From: Acidithiobacillus sulfuriphilus | GTDB taxonomy: Bacteria; Pseudomonadota; Gammaproteobacteria; Acidithiobacillales; Acidithiobacillaceae | Length of the DNA: 23,012 nucleotides | Reading direction: 5' to 3' | Assembly: GCF_003721225.1 (NCBI RefSeq) | Contig: NZ_RIZI01000152.1 | Span: 1-23,012, forward strand | Part shown: in pieces, positions 13,685-21,966 of the stretch | Position numbering within the stretch: the stretch's first letter is position 1 | Layout of the letters: each line of letters begins with the position of its first letter | Program-made: the position numbers and the translations under genes | The notes under the pieces: model-generated | Told to the model about the DNA's origin: nothing | The model's database searches: none | Seen by the model: only the letters and a program-made list of their open reading frames with translations

Positions 13685-15390
13685 CAGCCGTCCTCCACGT
13701 CGCTGGTGACGCGCGCCATCTCGGCCAGGGTGGTAAAGCCTTCCCAGACCAGACGCATGGCCTCCTCACGCAGCAGGCCGAATTGTCTCTGGGTGTCGGC
13801 CGCGGCGAGGATGGCGGCGCGGTCATTGGCGAGGATGGCGGCGCGCACGGCGCGATCGACCTGGATGAGTTCAAAGATGGGCATCCGGCCGCGATAGCCG
13901 GTGAAGTTGCAGGCATTGCAGCCGCTGCCGCGAAAGAAGGTGACGAAATCGGGCGGTACGCCCAGTTGCGCGGCAAAGGCCTCCCGTTCGGCATAGGTCA
14001 CTTCCTGGTCCTCGCCCTTGCAGGAGGGGCAGATGCGGCGCACCAGGCGCTGGGCCATGACCCCGAGTATGGAGGCACCCACCAGGAAGGGTTCCACCTT
14101 GAGTTCCTGCAGGCGCGGGAAGGCGCCGGCGGCGTCGTTGGTGTGCAGGGTGGCGAGGACCAGATGGCCGGTGAGGGCGGCGCGGGCGGCGACCTCGGCG
14201 GTTTCATGGTCGCGGATTTCACCCACCATGACCACGTCCGGGTCCTGACGCAGCACCGAGCGCAGCACCCGCGCGAAATCGAGGCCGATGCGCGGGTGGA
14301 CCTGGACCTGATTGACGCCGGGCAGGCGGTATTCGACGGGGTCCTCCACAGTAAAGAGCTTGCGCTCGATGCTGTTGATCTCGTTGAGGGCGGCGTAGAG
14401 GGTGGTGGATTTGCCGGAACCGGTGGGGCCGGTGACGAGGAAGAGCCCGTGGGGGCGATGGATGATTGCCTGCAGGACGTGCTCTACCACATGGGACATG
14501 CCCAGATCGCCAAAACAGCGCAAGGCCGATTGCTGGTCGAGCAGGCGCAGCACCACGCTCTCGCCGTCCTGGATGGGCATGGTGGACATGCGCACGTCAT
14601 AGGCCTTGCCTTCCAGGTCCAGGTGCATGCGGCCATCTTGAGGCAGGCGCCGTTCGGCAATGTCGAGGTTGGCCATGACCTTGAGCTTGGAGGCGATGAG
14701 GGGGGCGAGGCGGCTGTCCACGCGCAGATGTTCGCGCAGGACGCCGTCCACGCGCAGGCGGATGCGCAGGGCCGATTCTTCGGGCTCGAAGTGGATGTCC
14801 GAGGCCTGCAGGCGGGCGGCGTCGGTGAAGATGGCGTTGAGCAGGCGCACGACGGGGGCATCTTCGGCGCTGCTTTCGAGGATGGGCGGGGCAGCGGCGA
14901 CGGTGGCCCCGGCCTCACTCAGGGCCTCGCGCAGTTCGGCGCTTTTGCTGACGGCGCCATAGAGCTGAGGCAGGATGCGGAGCAGTTGCGACTCGGAGAT
15001 CAGCGCCATTTCCACGGGCTTGCCCAGGGCCCTGGAGATGGCATCGAGGGCGGGCAGGTCGGTGGGGTCGGCCATGCCCACCACGATGTGTGTGCCGGCG
15101 TCCTGCAAGGGGATGGCCCGGTAGCGGCGCGCCTGGGATTCGGGCAGGCGCTGGACCAGCAGGGGGTCCAGCGCCTGCCGGGAGAGATCCACCCGGCGCA
15201 GGTGAAGCTGGCTGGCGAGGAAGTTGAGCAGGGCGTCTTCTTCCACCAGATGCTGGGCAATGAGTTCCTGCCCCAGCTTGCGCCCGCTCTCCCGCTGCCG
15301 GGTGAGGGCAATATCCAGTTGCTCGGCGCTGATGATGCCGTTCTGGACCAGCAGATCGCCCAGGCGAATTTTACGCAGTCGGGTAGCCAT
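13684..15390 (-). CDS. mshE: MshE, pilus extension ATPase with MshEN c-di-GMP-binding domain
   Basis: A 568-residue PilB/GspE ATPase that drives pilin polymerisation. The C-terminal motor has Walker A GPTGSGKST (321-329), Walker B DPDVVMVGEIRD (383-394), a conserved LATLHTND (412-419), and a zinc site from C454/C457 and C491/C494. The N-terminus carries the two tandem MshEN motifs for c-di-GMP: RLGxxL...Gx(6)L...L..Q at residues 9-32 and LGxxL...L...L..Q at 39-61. The second has H47 where Gly is common. So the motor is probably c-di-GMP responsive, as established for the MshEN family. No clear ribosome site precedes the ATG at 15390 and no promoter was found. Confidence 0.95.
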   Translation of the reverse strand: MATRLRKIRLGDLLVQNGIISAEQLDIALTRQRESGRKLGQELIAQHLVEEDALLNFLASQLHLRRVDLSRQALDPLLVQRLPESQARRYRAIPLQDAGTHIVVGMADPTDLPALDAISRALGKPVEMALISESQLLRILPQLYGAVSKSAELREALSEAGATVAAAPPILESSAEDAPVVRLLNAIFTDAARLQASDIHFEPEESALRIRLRVDGVLREHLRVDSRLAPLIASKLKVMANLDIAERRLPQDGRMHLDLEGKAYDVRMSTMPIQDGESVVLRLLDQQSALRCFGDLGMSHVVEHVLQAIIHRPHGLFLVTGPTGSGKSTTLYAALNEINSIERKLFTVEDPVEYRLPGVNQVQVHPRIGLDFARVLRSVLRQDPDVVMVGEIRDHETAEVAARAALTGHLVLATLHTNDAAGAFPRLQELKVEPFLVGASILGVMAQRLVRRICPSCKGEDQEVTYAEREAFAAQLGVPPDFVTFFRGSGCNACNFTGYRGRMPIFELIQVDRAVRAAILANDRAAILAAADTQRQFGLLREEAMRLVWEGFTTLAEMARVTSDVEDG

Positions 15391-15404
15391 GGCTCATTGT
15401 GCGA

Positions 15405-15439
15405 CAAAAGCCCCCCGACCCGCCAGAGCGGGGCGGGCT
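15405..15439 (-). terminator. Rho-independent terminator downstream of the NRAMP gene
   Basis: On the minus strand AGCCC (15439-15435) pairs with GGGCT (15413-15409), and CCCGC pairs with GCGGG inside it, with a small internal loop. Four T residues follow. It lies 41 bases past the NRAMP stop and just upstream of mshE, insulating the two. Confidence 0.55.
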
Positions 15440-15479
15440 ATCCTCCTGCCTGCTGCTGATTTGGTCGTTCACCGCGGGT

Positions 15480-16730
15480 TCACAGGCCCGGTAGGTTGCT
15501 CAGGCCACCGTAGACCCCCAATGTCGCCGTGAGGCCGGCCACCGCGATGACCAGCCACAAATACGCGCCGCGCAGGCGATGTTCGGCGGGCAGGGCCTTG
15601 ATCGCCAAGGTGACCAGAAAACCCAGCACCAGGGGCAGCAGAAGGGCATTCATGACCTCCACGCCCAGGGTCAGGGCGACGAGATCGGGTACGCTGTAGA
15701 CCAATACCGCGCCCCCGAGCACCCCTGCGGTGAAGACCAGGTAAAACCAGGGTGCTTCGACGGGGTGATGTTCCAGGGAGTGCTTGTAGCCCGTCACCTC
15801 TCCGAAGCCCCAGGCGGCGGCCAGGGAGACGACGATGGACGCCACCATGGCCGCGCCGAGGATACCCAGGCCGAAGATGATGCGCCCGAGGCGGTCGCCG
15901 AGATAGGGCGTAAGGGCCTCGGAGATCTGTCCTACCGTGTTCAAAGAGGCATTGGGCGAGTGGGCACCAATGGTGGCGGCGCTGGCCACCAGGACGGCCG
16001 CCATGATGAGCTGGGTGACCACGGCGCCAATGGCCGTATCCCAGCGCGCATGGGGATAGTGCTCTGGCGTGAGGCCTTTGTCGGCCACGGCCGACTGTTG
16101 ATAAAAAATCATCCAGGGCATGATGACCGCCCCAATGTTGGCAGCGACGAGATAGAGATAATCCGGGTTGTTGATGGGGGCATGGAGGAGGCCATTCCAG
16201 ACAGCGGTAGGGTCGGGATGGGCGGCCAGGGCCACCCAGAAGAAGACTAGCTCGAAGAGCCCGAGGGCAATGGCGACACGTTCCACCCGCCGGTACGAGC
16301 CGGTCCAGACCACGGCGAGGAGAAAGCCCGCTGCCAGGCAGAGGCTGAGCCAGCGGGGAACGCCCAGGAGCTCGCCCACGCCGGTCACTCCCGAAAACTC
16401 CGTAAGCAGGGCGCCAATGGTCGCCAGACCAAGACCGCTCACCGAGACCCAGGCCCAGCGCGCACCAAAGGTTTCTCGGATCAGTTCCCCATGGCCGCGG
16501 CGGGTAAAGATACCCAGCCGCACCGTGAGCTCCTGTACCACGTACAGGATAGGCATGAGAATGAATTGTAGGAGCAGGAGCTTGTAACCCCATTGCGCGC
16601 CGCTCTGGGCGGCAGTCACCACACTGCCCACATCGGTATCGGCAAGCATGACCACCAGACCCGGACCGAGGACGGTGAGAAAGGTCTTCCAGCGGATGGC
16701 AGGGGGGACGGAGTGGATGGAAGCGGTCAT
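15480..16730 (-). CDS. NRAMP-family divalent metal transporter with atypical metal-site motifs
   Basis: A 416-residue inner-membrane protein with about eleven hydrophobic segments. LGPGLVVMLADTDVGS at about 21-36 corresponds to the start of NRAMP membrane helix 1. The family's DPGN metal motif reads DVGS here (D33). In helix 6 the usual MPH motif is MPW (204-206), so Met is kept but His is lost. AQSGAQWGYKLL follows helix 1 as in other NRAMPs. It should move a divalent metal with protons, but the substituted site means Mn/Fe specificity cannot be assumed. It is divergent from the globin-c-di-GMP gene. The start at 16730 has AGGA seven bases upstream. Confidence 0.88.
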   Translation of the reverse strand: MTASIHSVPPAIRWKTFLTVLGPGLVVMLADTDVGSVVTAAQSGAQWGYKLLLLQFILMPILYVVQELTVRLGIFTRRGHGELIRETFGARWAWVSVSGLGLATIGALLTEFSGVTGVGELLGVPRWLSLCLAAGFLLAVVWTGSYRRVERVAIALGLFELVFFWVALAAHPDPTAVWNGLLHAPINNPDYLYLVAANIGAVIMPWMIFYQQSAVADKGLTPEHYPHARWDTAIGAVVTQLIMAAVLVASAATIGAHSPNASLNTVGQISEALTPYLGDRLGRIIFGLGILGAAMVASIVVSLAAAWGFGEVTGYKHSLEHHPVEAPWFYLVFTAGVLGGAVLVYSVPDLVALTLGVEVMNALLLPLVLGFLVTLAIKALPAEHRLRGAYLWLVIAVAGLTATLGVYGGLSNLPGL

Positions 16731-16760
16731 GGGCGGATCCTGCTATAAATTGTAATGGGA

Positions 16761-16789
16761 ATTGTTATTATATGTACTAATGGTGTCAA
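16761..16789 (-). promoter_or_regulatory. Likely promoter of the NRAMP gene, with an AT-rich imperfect palindrome
   Basis: TTGACA (16789-16784, perfect -35) is followed after 17 bases by AACAAT (16766-16761). A TATAAT also lies at 16772-16767 but at poor spacing. The overlapping sequence AATGGGAATTGTTATT (16754-16769) is imperfectly palindromic about AATT and could be an operator. It is loosely like metalloregulator sites of the Fur/MntR kind, but the match is weak. Confidence 0.5.
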
Positions 16790-16894
16790 GCCATGCCCGT
16801 AGCGGAGCGACGCCGGCTCATTCCTGGAAATCCTGGGGAAAACGGCTAATATCGATCAAACAACATTATTCCCCCTTGCCGCGAATGGACCACC

Positions 16895-19800
16895 ATGTCT
16901 AATTCTGCCATACCTTCCTTCTTACGGTTAAGCGCATCCGAGCAGGAGAGCCTGGGGCGTTTGGGCCCGATCCTGGCGGCGCGGGCCGATAACTTTGCAC
17001 ACACCTTTTATCAGCGCGTCCAGAGCAGCCCGGAACTGCGGGAGACCCTGGCGGATCTCGGGGAGGCCAATCTGCTGCGCCTGCGCAATGATCTGGCCGA
17101 AAACTACCGGGCCTTGCTGCTGAGCGACTATGATGACGACCGGCGCCATGCCCTGTATGCCATGGGGGCCCATTATGCCAGCACCGGATTGCATCCCGAG
17201 TGGCTGGTGGCGATCTACAATCTCTATGGCGAAGCCTTGGAGGCGGAGGCGCTTTCGGTAACCTTGCCTGTCAGTGAGGCGATTGCGCTCCACGGAGCAT
17301 TGGCCAAACGCCTGGAACTGGATATGTTCTGGCATCTGGAAGGCTATCAAAAGGCGCTGGTGGAGGACCGCGACCGGGCGGAAGATGCGTTGGAAACGCA
17401 AAAAATCTTTTATCAATTGTTGGTGGAAACCCTGCAAATGCTCCGCGACCGGGAAATGGAGTCACCGGAGCAGATCTTTCAGTCCCTGGTTGACCGTCTG
17501 GCGGCTATTTCGGGGATGCCGCTGGTATGGATCGGGCAGTTGCGGGAGGGGGAGTCGCAGGTGCAGGTCGTTGCCGCCGGCGGAGAGGCGCGGGCCTATA
17601 CCCGGGACCTGAGCATCAGCGCCGATCCGCGCCTGCCCGAAGGGCAGGGACCCTGGGGTAAATCTTTGCGCACCCTGCGGCCGGTCATTTTCAACGATCT
17701 CGCGGTGGTGGATTTTGCGCCCTGGCGGGAACAGGCGGCCCGATTCGGCCTGGGCGGCAACGCGCTGATGGTCGTTCCGACGCGACTGGGGCAGTGGGTG
17801 TCCATTGCTTTTTATCGCCATGTGGGCCGATCCTTCCCGGTAGAAGTGGGTGGACTCGTCGAGCGTATTGCTCGGGAACTGGCCGCTTTCCTGGAGCGCC
17901 GCGAAGTGGCGGATGACCTGTTGCGATTGCGCCGCTACCAGCAGGCCCAGCGCGAAATCCAGCGCGAACTGCTGGACCAGCCGGATCCCCTGGCCCTCTA
18001 TCGTTTGCTGGCGCAGCGCCTGATGGAGCATACCGATGCGCTGGGCGCCTATGTGGCCGTTCCCGATATGGACTCGGAGTGGCTCAGCATGGCCGCGGTG
18101 GCAGGTGCCTACGGCGACTATTTCCGGCAGTATTTGCACCTGTCCAAAGACGTCGATCGCTTTCCCGAGGGCCACCTGATTGGCGCCCAGGCTTATCGCC
18201 AGCGCGCTCCGGTGATCGTTTCCCATCTTTCCGAGATCGCCAGTTTACGGGGTTTTTGGGAGCATGTGCCCGACGGCGCCGAGTTCCTGAACGCCGGCGG
18301 GGCGGCCGGCTCTTGGCCCATTTTTGCCGGTGGTGCGGGCGGGAATGGGGAGCCGTCGGCCATCTTTTCCATCGTCAGTAAGGACCCTGATACCTTCGGC
18401 CCCGACCTGCAGGACCTGATGGCGGAGATCGCCCAGGCGGCCGGTATTGCCCTCGCCCAGTACGAGGCCCGCCAGTCGCTCCTGCATCTGAGCCTCTATG
18501 ATCCCCTCACCGGCGTTCCCAACCGCGCCTATTTTGCCCAGAGTACCCAGGGCGCTTTGAGCCATGCTGCCCGGGAAGGACGGGTGCTGGCCGTGGGTAT
18601 CCTTGATCTCGATGGTTTCAAGGAGGTCAATGATGTGCTTGGCCACGCCGCCGGTGATCACCTCCTGCATGCCATCGCCCAGCGCTTGCAGGGTGTTCGC
18701 CGCGCCGACGATGTGGTGGCGCGGCTGGGTGGGGACGAATTTGGATTTGCCCTGAGTATTGCCCACCCAGATGACCTGGCAATGGTATCCCAAAGGATAC
18801 TCGGTGCCGTGGGTGAAAGTGCCGCCGATATTGGCTTTACCGCAGTGACGGCCAGCCTCGGCTGGGCCTGCGCGCCACGGGATGGGGAAGAGTTCGGGAC
18901 TCTGCTGGCCCATGCCGATGAGGCCATGTACGCGGCCAAGGCAAGCGGGAATGGATCCTATCGACTCTACGGCGCCAGCCTTTCTGCGGCGGTCAAACAC
19001 CGCATCGACGTTTACACCGCTTTCCCCCTGGGTGTGTCCGACGGTTCTTTGCGCTTTTTCCTTCAGCCCCAGGCCGATGTGCTGGCCGGAAGGATCGACG
19101 GCGTTGAAATGCTGGTGCGCTGGCGACGTGATGGGCGGCGCTGGACGCACCCCAGCGGATTCATGGCAGTGGTGGAAGGAGATATCACGCTTATCCGCGC
19201 TCTCGGCATCCTGGCCATGCAGGAAGCGGTGCGCCTGCGCCAACGTTTTCGCGATGAAGGACTGGATTTGCGCATCTCTTTCAATATCGGCGCACACCAT
19301 TTCATCCACCCCGCCTTTCTGGACGATGTCGCCGAACATTGCCCCGACGGCTTGGGACTCGTCGTCGAGATTACCGAGAGTACCTCGCTGGCGGACCTGG
19401 ATCGCGCCCGGGGGATCATGGAGGGTCTCAAGGCGCGCGGTTTTCAGCTTTCCATGGATGATTTTGGTACGGGCTATGCTTCCTTGCTGTCCGTGGCCGA
19501 GTTGCCTTTCGATGAGATCAAGATCGCCCAGGATTTTATCTTCGGCTTGCGCCGCCACAGCGCCAGCTTTGCCGTGGTCGGCGCGGCGCGCCTCCTGGGG
19601 GATCTCTCCGGACGGGCATTGATTGCCGAAGGGATCGCCACGGGCAGGGATCTGGATACCTGGCTGCACATGGGCGGCCAGCGCATCCAAGGCTACCATC
19701 TCACGCCGCCTCTCCCGGAGAATGCCTTTTTGACCTGGCATCGCTATTTGCTGCCGATCATGCGCCATCCCCCTATTCCCTATCCGGTGGAAGACCTTGC

Positions 19801-20050
19801 GCTGCTCCTCCACGATACGGAAAATGCCAGCGAGATCATGGAATTGTTGCAGTTGCGGGCGGAGCGCTGCCCGCTGGGCATCTGGTTTGCCAAGGCCCGC
19901 GAGCGTGCCGGCAATCTGCCGCACTTCGAGGCCGCCGAGGCCGCGCACCAGCGCCTCCATGACCTCGCCCGCGCTGGCGAAGGGGCGGCTCTGCCCACGG
20001 CGATGCGGGAAATACGTCTCCTCACCAAGCAGCTTTATCAGGAGATCTAG
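16895..20050 (+). CDS. Globin-coupled GGDEF-EAL c-di-GMP enzyme with two GAF-like regions and a CZB-like tail
   Basis: A 1051-residue cytoplasmic protein with no membrane segment. Order of domains: globin-coupled sensor (about 10-165) with proximal heme His H93 in MGAHYASTGLHPEW; two GAF-like regions (about 190-335 and 360-520); GGDEF (about 530-690) with intact GGDEF at 612-616 and an inhibitory I-site RADD at 603-606; EAL (about 705-940) with E738 (EML for EAL), N797, E825, D855-D856, K876, E912 and Q932, so all usual catalytic residues are kept. After it comes a CZB-like zinc domain with C992 (CPLGIW), H1018 and H1022, spaced as in DgcZ; the first His ligand is unclear. It probably makes or breaks c-di-GMP in response to a gas ligand. 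The frame stays open 51 codons past the TAG stop. Confidence 0.92.
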   Translation: MSNSAIPSFLRLSASEQESLGRLGPILAARADNFAHTFYQRVQSSPELRETLADLGEANLLRLRNDLAENYRALLLSDYDDDRRHALYAMGAHYASTGLHPEWLVAIYNLYGEALEAEALSVTLPVSEAIALHGALAKRLELDMFWHLEGYQKALVEDRDRAEDALETQKIFYQLLVETLQMLRDREMESPEQIFQSLVDRLAAISGMPLVWIGQLREGESQVQVVAAGGEARAYTRDLSISADPRLPEGQGPWGKSLRTLRPVIFNDLAVVDFAPWREQAARFGLGGNALMVVPTRLGQWVSIAFYRHVGRSFPVEVGGLVERIARELAAFLERREVADDLLRLRRYQQAQREIQRELLDQPDPLALYRLLAQRLMEHTDALGAYVAVPDMDSEWLSMAAVAGAYGDYFRQYLHLSKDVDRFPEGHLIGAQAYRQRAPVIVSHLSEIASLRGFWEHVPDGAEFLNAGGAAGSWPIFAGGAGGNGEPSAIFSIVSKDPDTFGPDLQDLMAEIAQAAGIALAQYEARQSLLHLSLYDPLTGVPNRAYFAQSTQGALSHAAREGRVLAVGILDLDGFKEVNDVLGHAAGDHLLHAIAQRLQGVRRADDVVARLGGDEFGFALSIAHPDDLAMVSQRILGAVGESAADIGFTAVTASLGWACAPRDGEEFGTLLAHADEAMYAAKASGNGSYRLYGASLSAAVKHRIDVYTAFPLGVSDGSLRFFLQPQADVLAGRIDGVEMLVRWRRDGRRWTHPSGFMAVVEGDITLIRALGILAMQEAVRLRQRFRDEGLDLRISFNIGAHHFIHPAFLDDVAEHCPDGLGLVVEITESTSLADLDRARGIMEGLKARGFQLSMDDFGTGYASLLSVAELPFDEIKIAQDFIFGLRRHSASFAVVGAARLLGDLSGRALIAEGIATGRDLDTWLHMGGQRIQGYHLTPPLPENAFLTWHRYLLPIMRHPPIPYPVEDLALLLHDTENASEIMELLQLRAERCPLGIWFAKARERAGNLPHFEAAEAAHQRLHDLARAGEGAALPTAMREIRLLTKQLYQEI

Positions 20051-20472
20051 CGGCGATTGGAAGAAGCCCTCAAAGCCCAGGGCCTTACCCGCTTCGATCA
20101 CAGCGGCGCGGCGCAGGAGACCGGGCACAGGATGCTGCGGAGTTTTGCCAATGCCATGGCGTACCCCAAGGAATGCGCCGCTTGCCCGATGTGGATCAGG
20201 AGATGACTGCCTTTGACCAAAAAGCAACCGGACTTATCATGTCTCCCTCAAATGGGACTTGTCATAACCTGGAAATGTTGGCCAAGGAGGACAGCATCTG
20301 GTTGAACCGGCACAAAACCGAGGTGGTCGTCAAGCTCGACCTCTTCCCCAAATCCCGCGATTGATGTTGGAGGCTGGCCTGGAAGTGTCGCATGACGGGT
20401 ATGCGAGGGGTGATTTAGCCCTGAGATGCGTTATTTTCTGACGAATCTTCAGTCGTTGGGCGGTTTTTCGCT
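20051..20472. other. Gap between the c-di-GMP gene and the IS element; no gene recognised
   Basis: The frame of the upstream gene continues past its TAG to a TGA at 20204-20206, reading RRLEEALKAQGLTRFDHSG and onward, which looks like former coding sequence. A short open frame at 20173-20364 (plus) matches no family I know and has no convincing ribosome site. Nothing else was identified. Confidence 0.5.
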
Positions 20473-21966
20473 CGATTGCCGGGGTCATACAGGCACCAAT
20501 GCGCAGTGCAGGCGCAGATCTACCGCGCCGGAGGCGTTCAATGGGACGGTGGGCGGTACAAAGGAGCGTTCAGGGGGCCAGTTCGTGGAGCGTGGCGTAA
20601 CCGCGAGCACGAATGTTCGCAAAGTCTTCTGCAAAGGTGGCGGCCACCTTCAGGACCCAGACACCGGCATGGCGGATGAGCCTGCCCGGCACCTGGAACA
20701 ACCGCCAACGCACGGTGGCGATGCGATGCCGCTGCCAGCCTTCGCCGAGGGCCGAGTGTTTGAGGAGTACGAAGAGGTTATGGGCAATGACACCGATCCG
20801 GAAGAAGGCGGCATTGGCACTCTCCTGACCGCAAGGCATGCGCTCCATGCCAAAGCCGATTTTGAGCTCCTTGATGCCGTTCTCGGAATGCTCGCCCCGC
20901 TGGCGGTACCAAATCAGCACGTCGGCGGTACTTCCGGTCTGATTGCTGGCGATGACATGGTAGCGGGGCCGTTCCTCTTCCAGCAGATCCGCCTGATGGC
21001 GGGGGCGCACCACGATGAGTCGAAAGGCCTTGTGCGTGGCCTCCCTGCTATGCACGGTCTCCGCCACGGCACAGTCCGCATAGCGGGTCCAGGCGGATTC
21101 GGGAATCGCGGCGATAGCCACCAGGGTCGGGGCATCCAGCCTGCCGCCGATGGCGAAAGTCCTGCCGGTCTCTTCGCAGTAGTTGAAGAGATCGGCCTGA
21201 TAGCTGGCAGAATCCGCGCGGATCGCCGCGAGGCGATGGCCTTTTGGTAGCCGCGCCTCGCAGGCTTTCACGAAGTCGAGGTTGGCGCTGGCGGGGGCGA
21301 CGTTCCCTGCCCGGAAATCATCATGAATCACGACCCCGGCTTCAGCCAGATGATCCACCATGGGCATGTAACCGCGTTCACCCTTGTAGGTCCATTCGGT
21401 CGAGCGTTTTTCCGCGATGATCTGGGTGGCATCAATATCCAGCGTGTGGGCCGTGCGTCCGAACTTCCGGAGCCTGCGCTCCACCACCCGTTGATTCACC
21501 CGGTCCAAGCCCGCCAGGCCTTTACTCTCCCCCGCCCGGCGCAACCAATCTCCCGCTGCATCGCTGCTGGGCAAGCGATCCAGATGCAGTAGGCGCCGCA
21601 ATGCGCTATCCCCATGCACCATGCGCAGATCTTCCAGAGATCGGCCGCCGCCGGCCAGCATCAGAATCAGCGGCAGCACATGTTCTGTGGCGGTATAGGC
21701 ATGGCCACTGCCGGGTTTGGGCATCTCCCGCTCCAGCCAGCGATGCAGGCCCGCACCTTGGGCAAACTCGCCCAATAACACCAGCCCCGATGGTGCCGTC
21801 ATGGATTCTTCCGTCGCGGCAAGCTTGAAAGGCAGCACGGTTCGTGCCATTTTCTGCATCGGCCCCTCCTGTAAATCTCCCGGTAGGTGAATCTTTTCGT
21901 CGAGACCATTATACCGGAAACCCTTACAGATAGGGGCCTTCAACTATTTTCGACCCTATCCAATCG
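20473..21966 (-). mobile_element. IS1380-family insertion sequence (ends approximate)
   Basis: The span is set around the transposase. The best inverted match I found is CGATTG-ccg-GGGTC (20473-20486) against GACCC-tatc-CAATCG (21952-21966), which is weak. I did not find a convincing long terminal repeat or a 4-base target duplication, so both ends may be wrong by tens of bases. The total of about 1.5 kb is reasonable for this family. Confidence 0.4.
20570..21859 (-). CDS. IS1380-family DDE transposase
   Basis: A 429-residue transposase that looks complete. The N-terminal half has the family's AGGGRSLEDLRMVHGD and GDWLRR segments. The catalytic triad is probably D143 (TLDIDAT), D216 (IRADSASY) and E326 (HSENGIKELK, followed by GFGMERMP). 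I chose the ATG at 21859 because AGGAGG lies five bases upstream; the frame is open for 28 more codons to 21943. A TATAAT at 21913-21908 could be the -10 of its promoter. No frameshift or internal stop is seen, so the element may still be active. Confidence 0.92.
   Translation of the reverse strand: MQKMARTVLPFKLAATEESMTAPSGLVLLGEFAQGAGLHRWLEREMPKPGSGHAYTATEHVLPLILMLAGGGRSLEDLRMVHGDSALRRLLHLDRLPSSDAAGDWLRRAGESKGLAGLDRVNQRVVERRLRKFGRTAHTLDIDATQIIAEKRSTEWTYKGERGYMPMVDHLAEAGVVIHDDFRAGNVAPASANLDFVKACEARLPKGHRLAAIRADSASYQADLFNYCEETGRTFAIGGRLDAPTLVAIAAIPESAWTRYADCAVAETVHSREATHKAFRLIVVRPRHQADLLEEERPRYHVIASNQTGSTADVLIWYRQRGEHSENGIKELKIGFGMERMPCGQESANAAFFRIGVIAHNLFVLLKHSALGEGWQRHRIATVRWRLFQVPGRLIRHAGVWVLKVAATFAEDFANIRARGYATLHELAP

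Noticed and set aside
13783..15459. 558-codon open frame on the plus strand
   Set aside because: Antisense to mshE, which has complete ATPase motifs.
18245..20227. 660-codon open frame on the minus strand
   Set aside because: Antisense to the GGDEF-EAL coding region, which has all catalytic motifs in the plus frame.
20513..20533. CAGATCTACCGC shared between the left flank of the IS and the window end (about 22996-23007), a possible shared IS end
   Set aside because: A 12-base match is expected several times by chance in a window this size, and the surrounding sequence does not align well.
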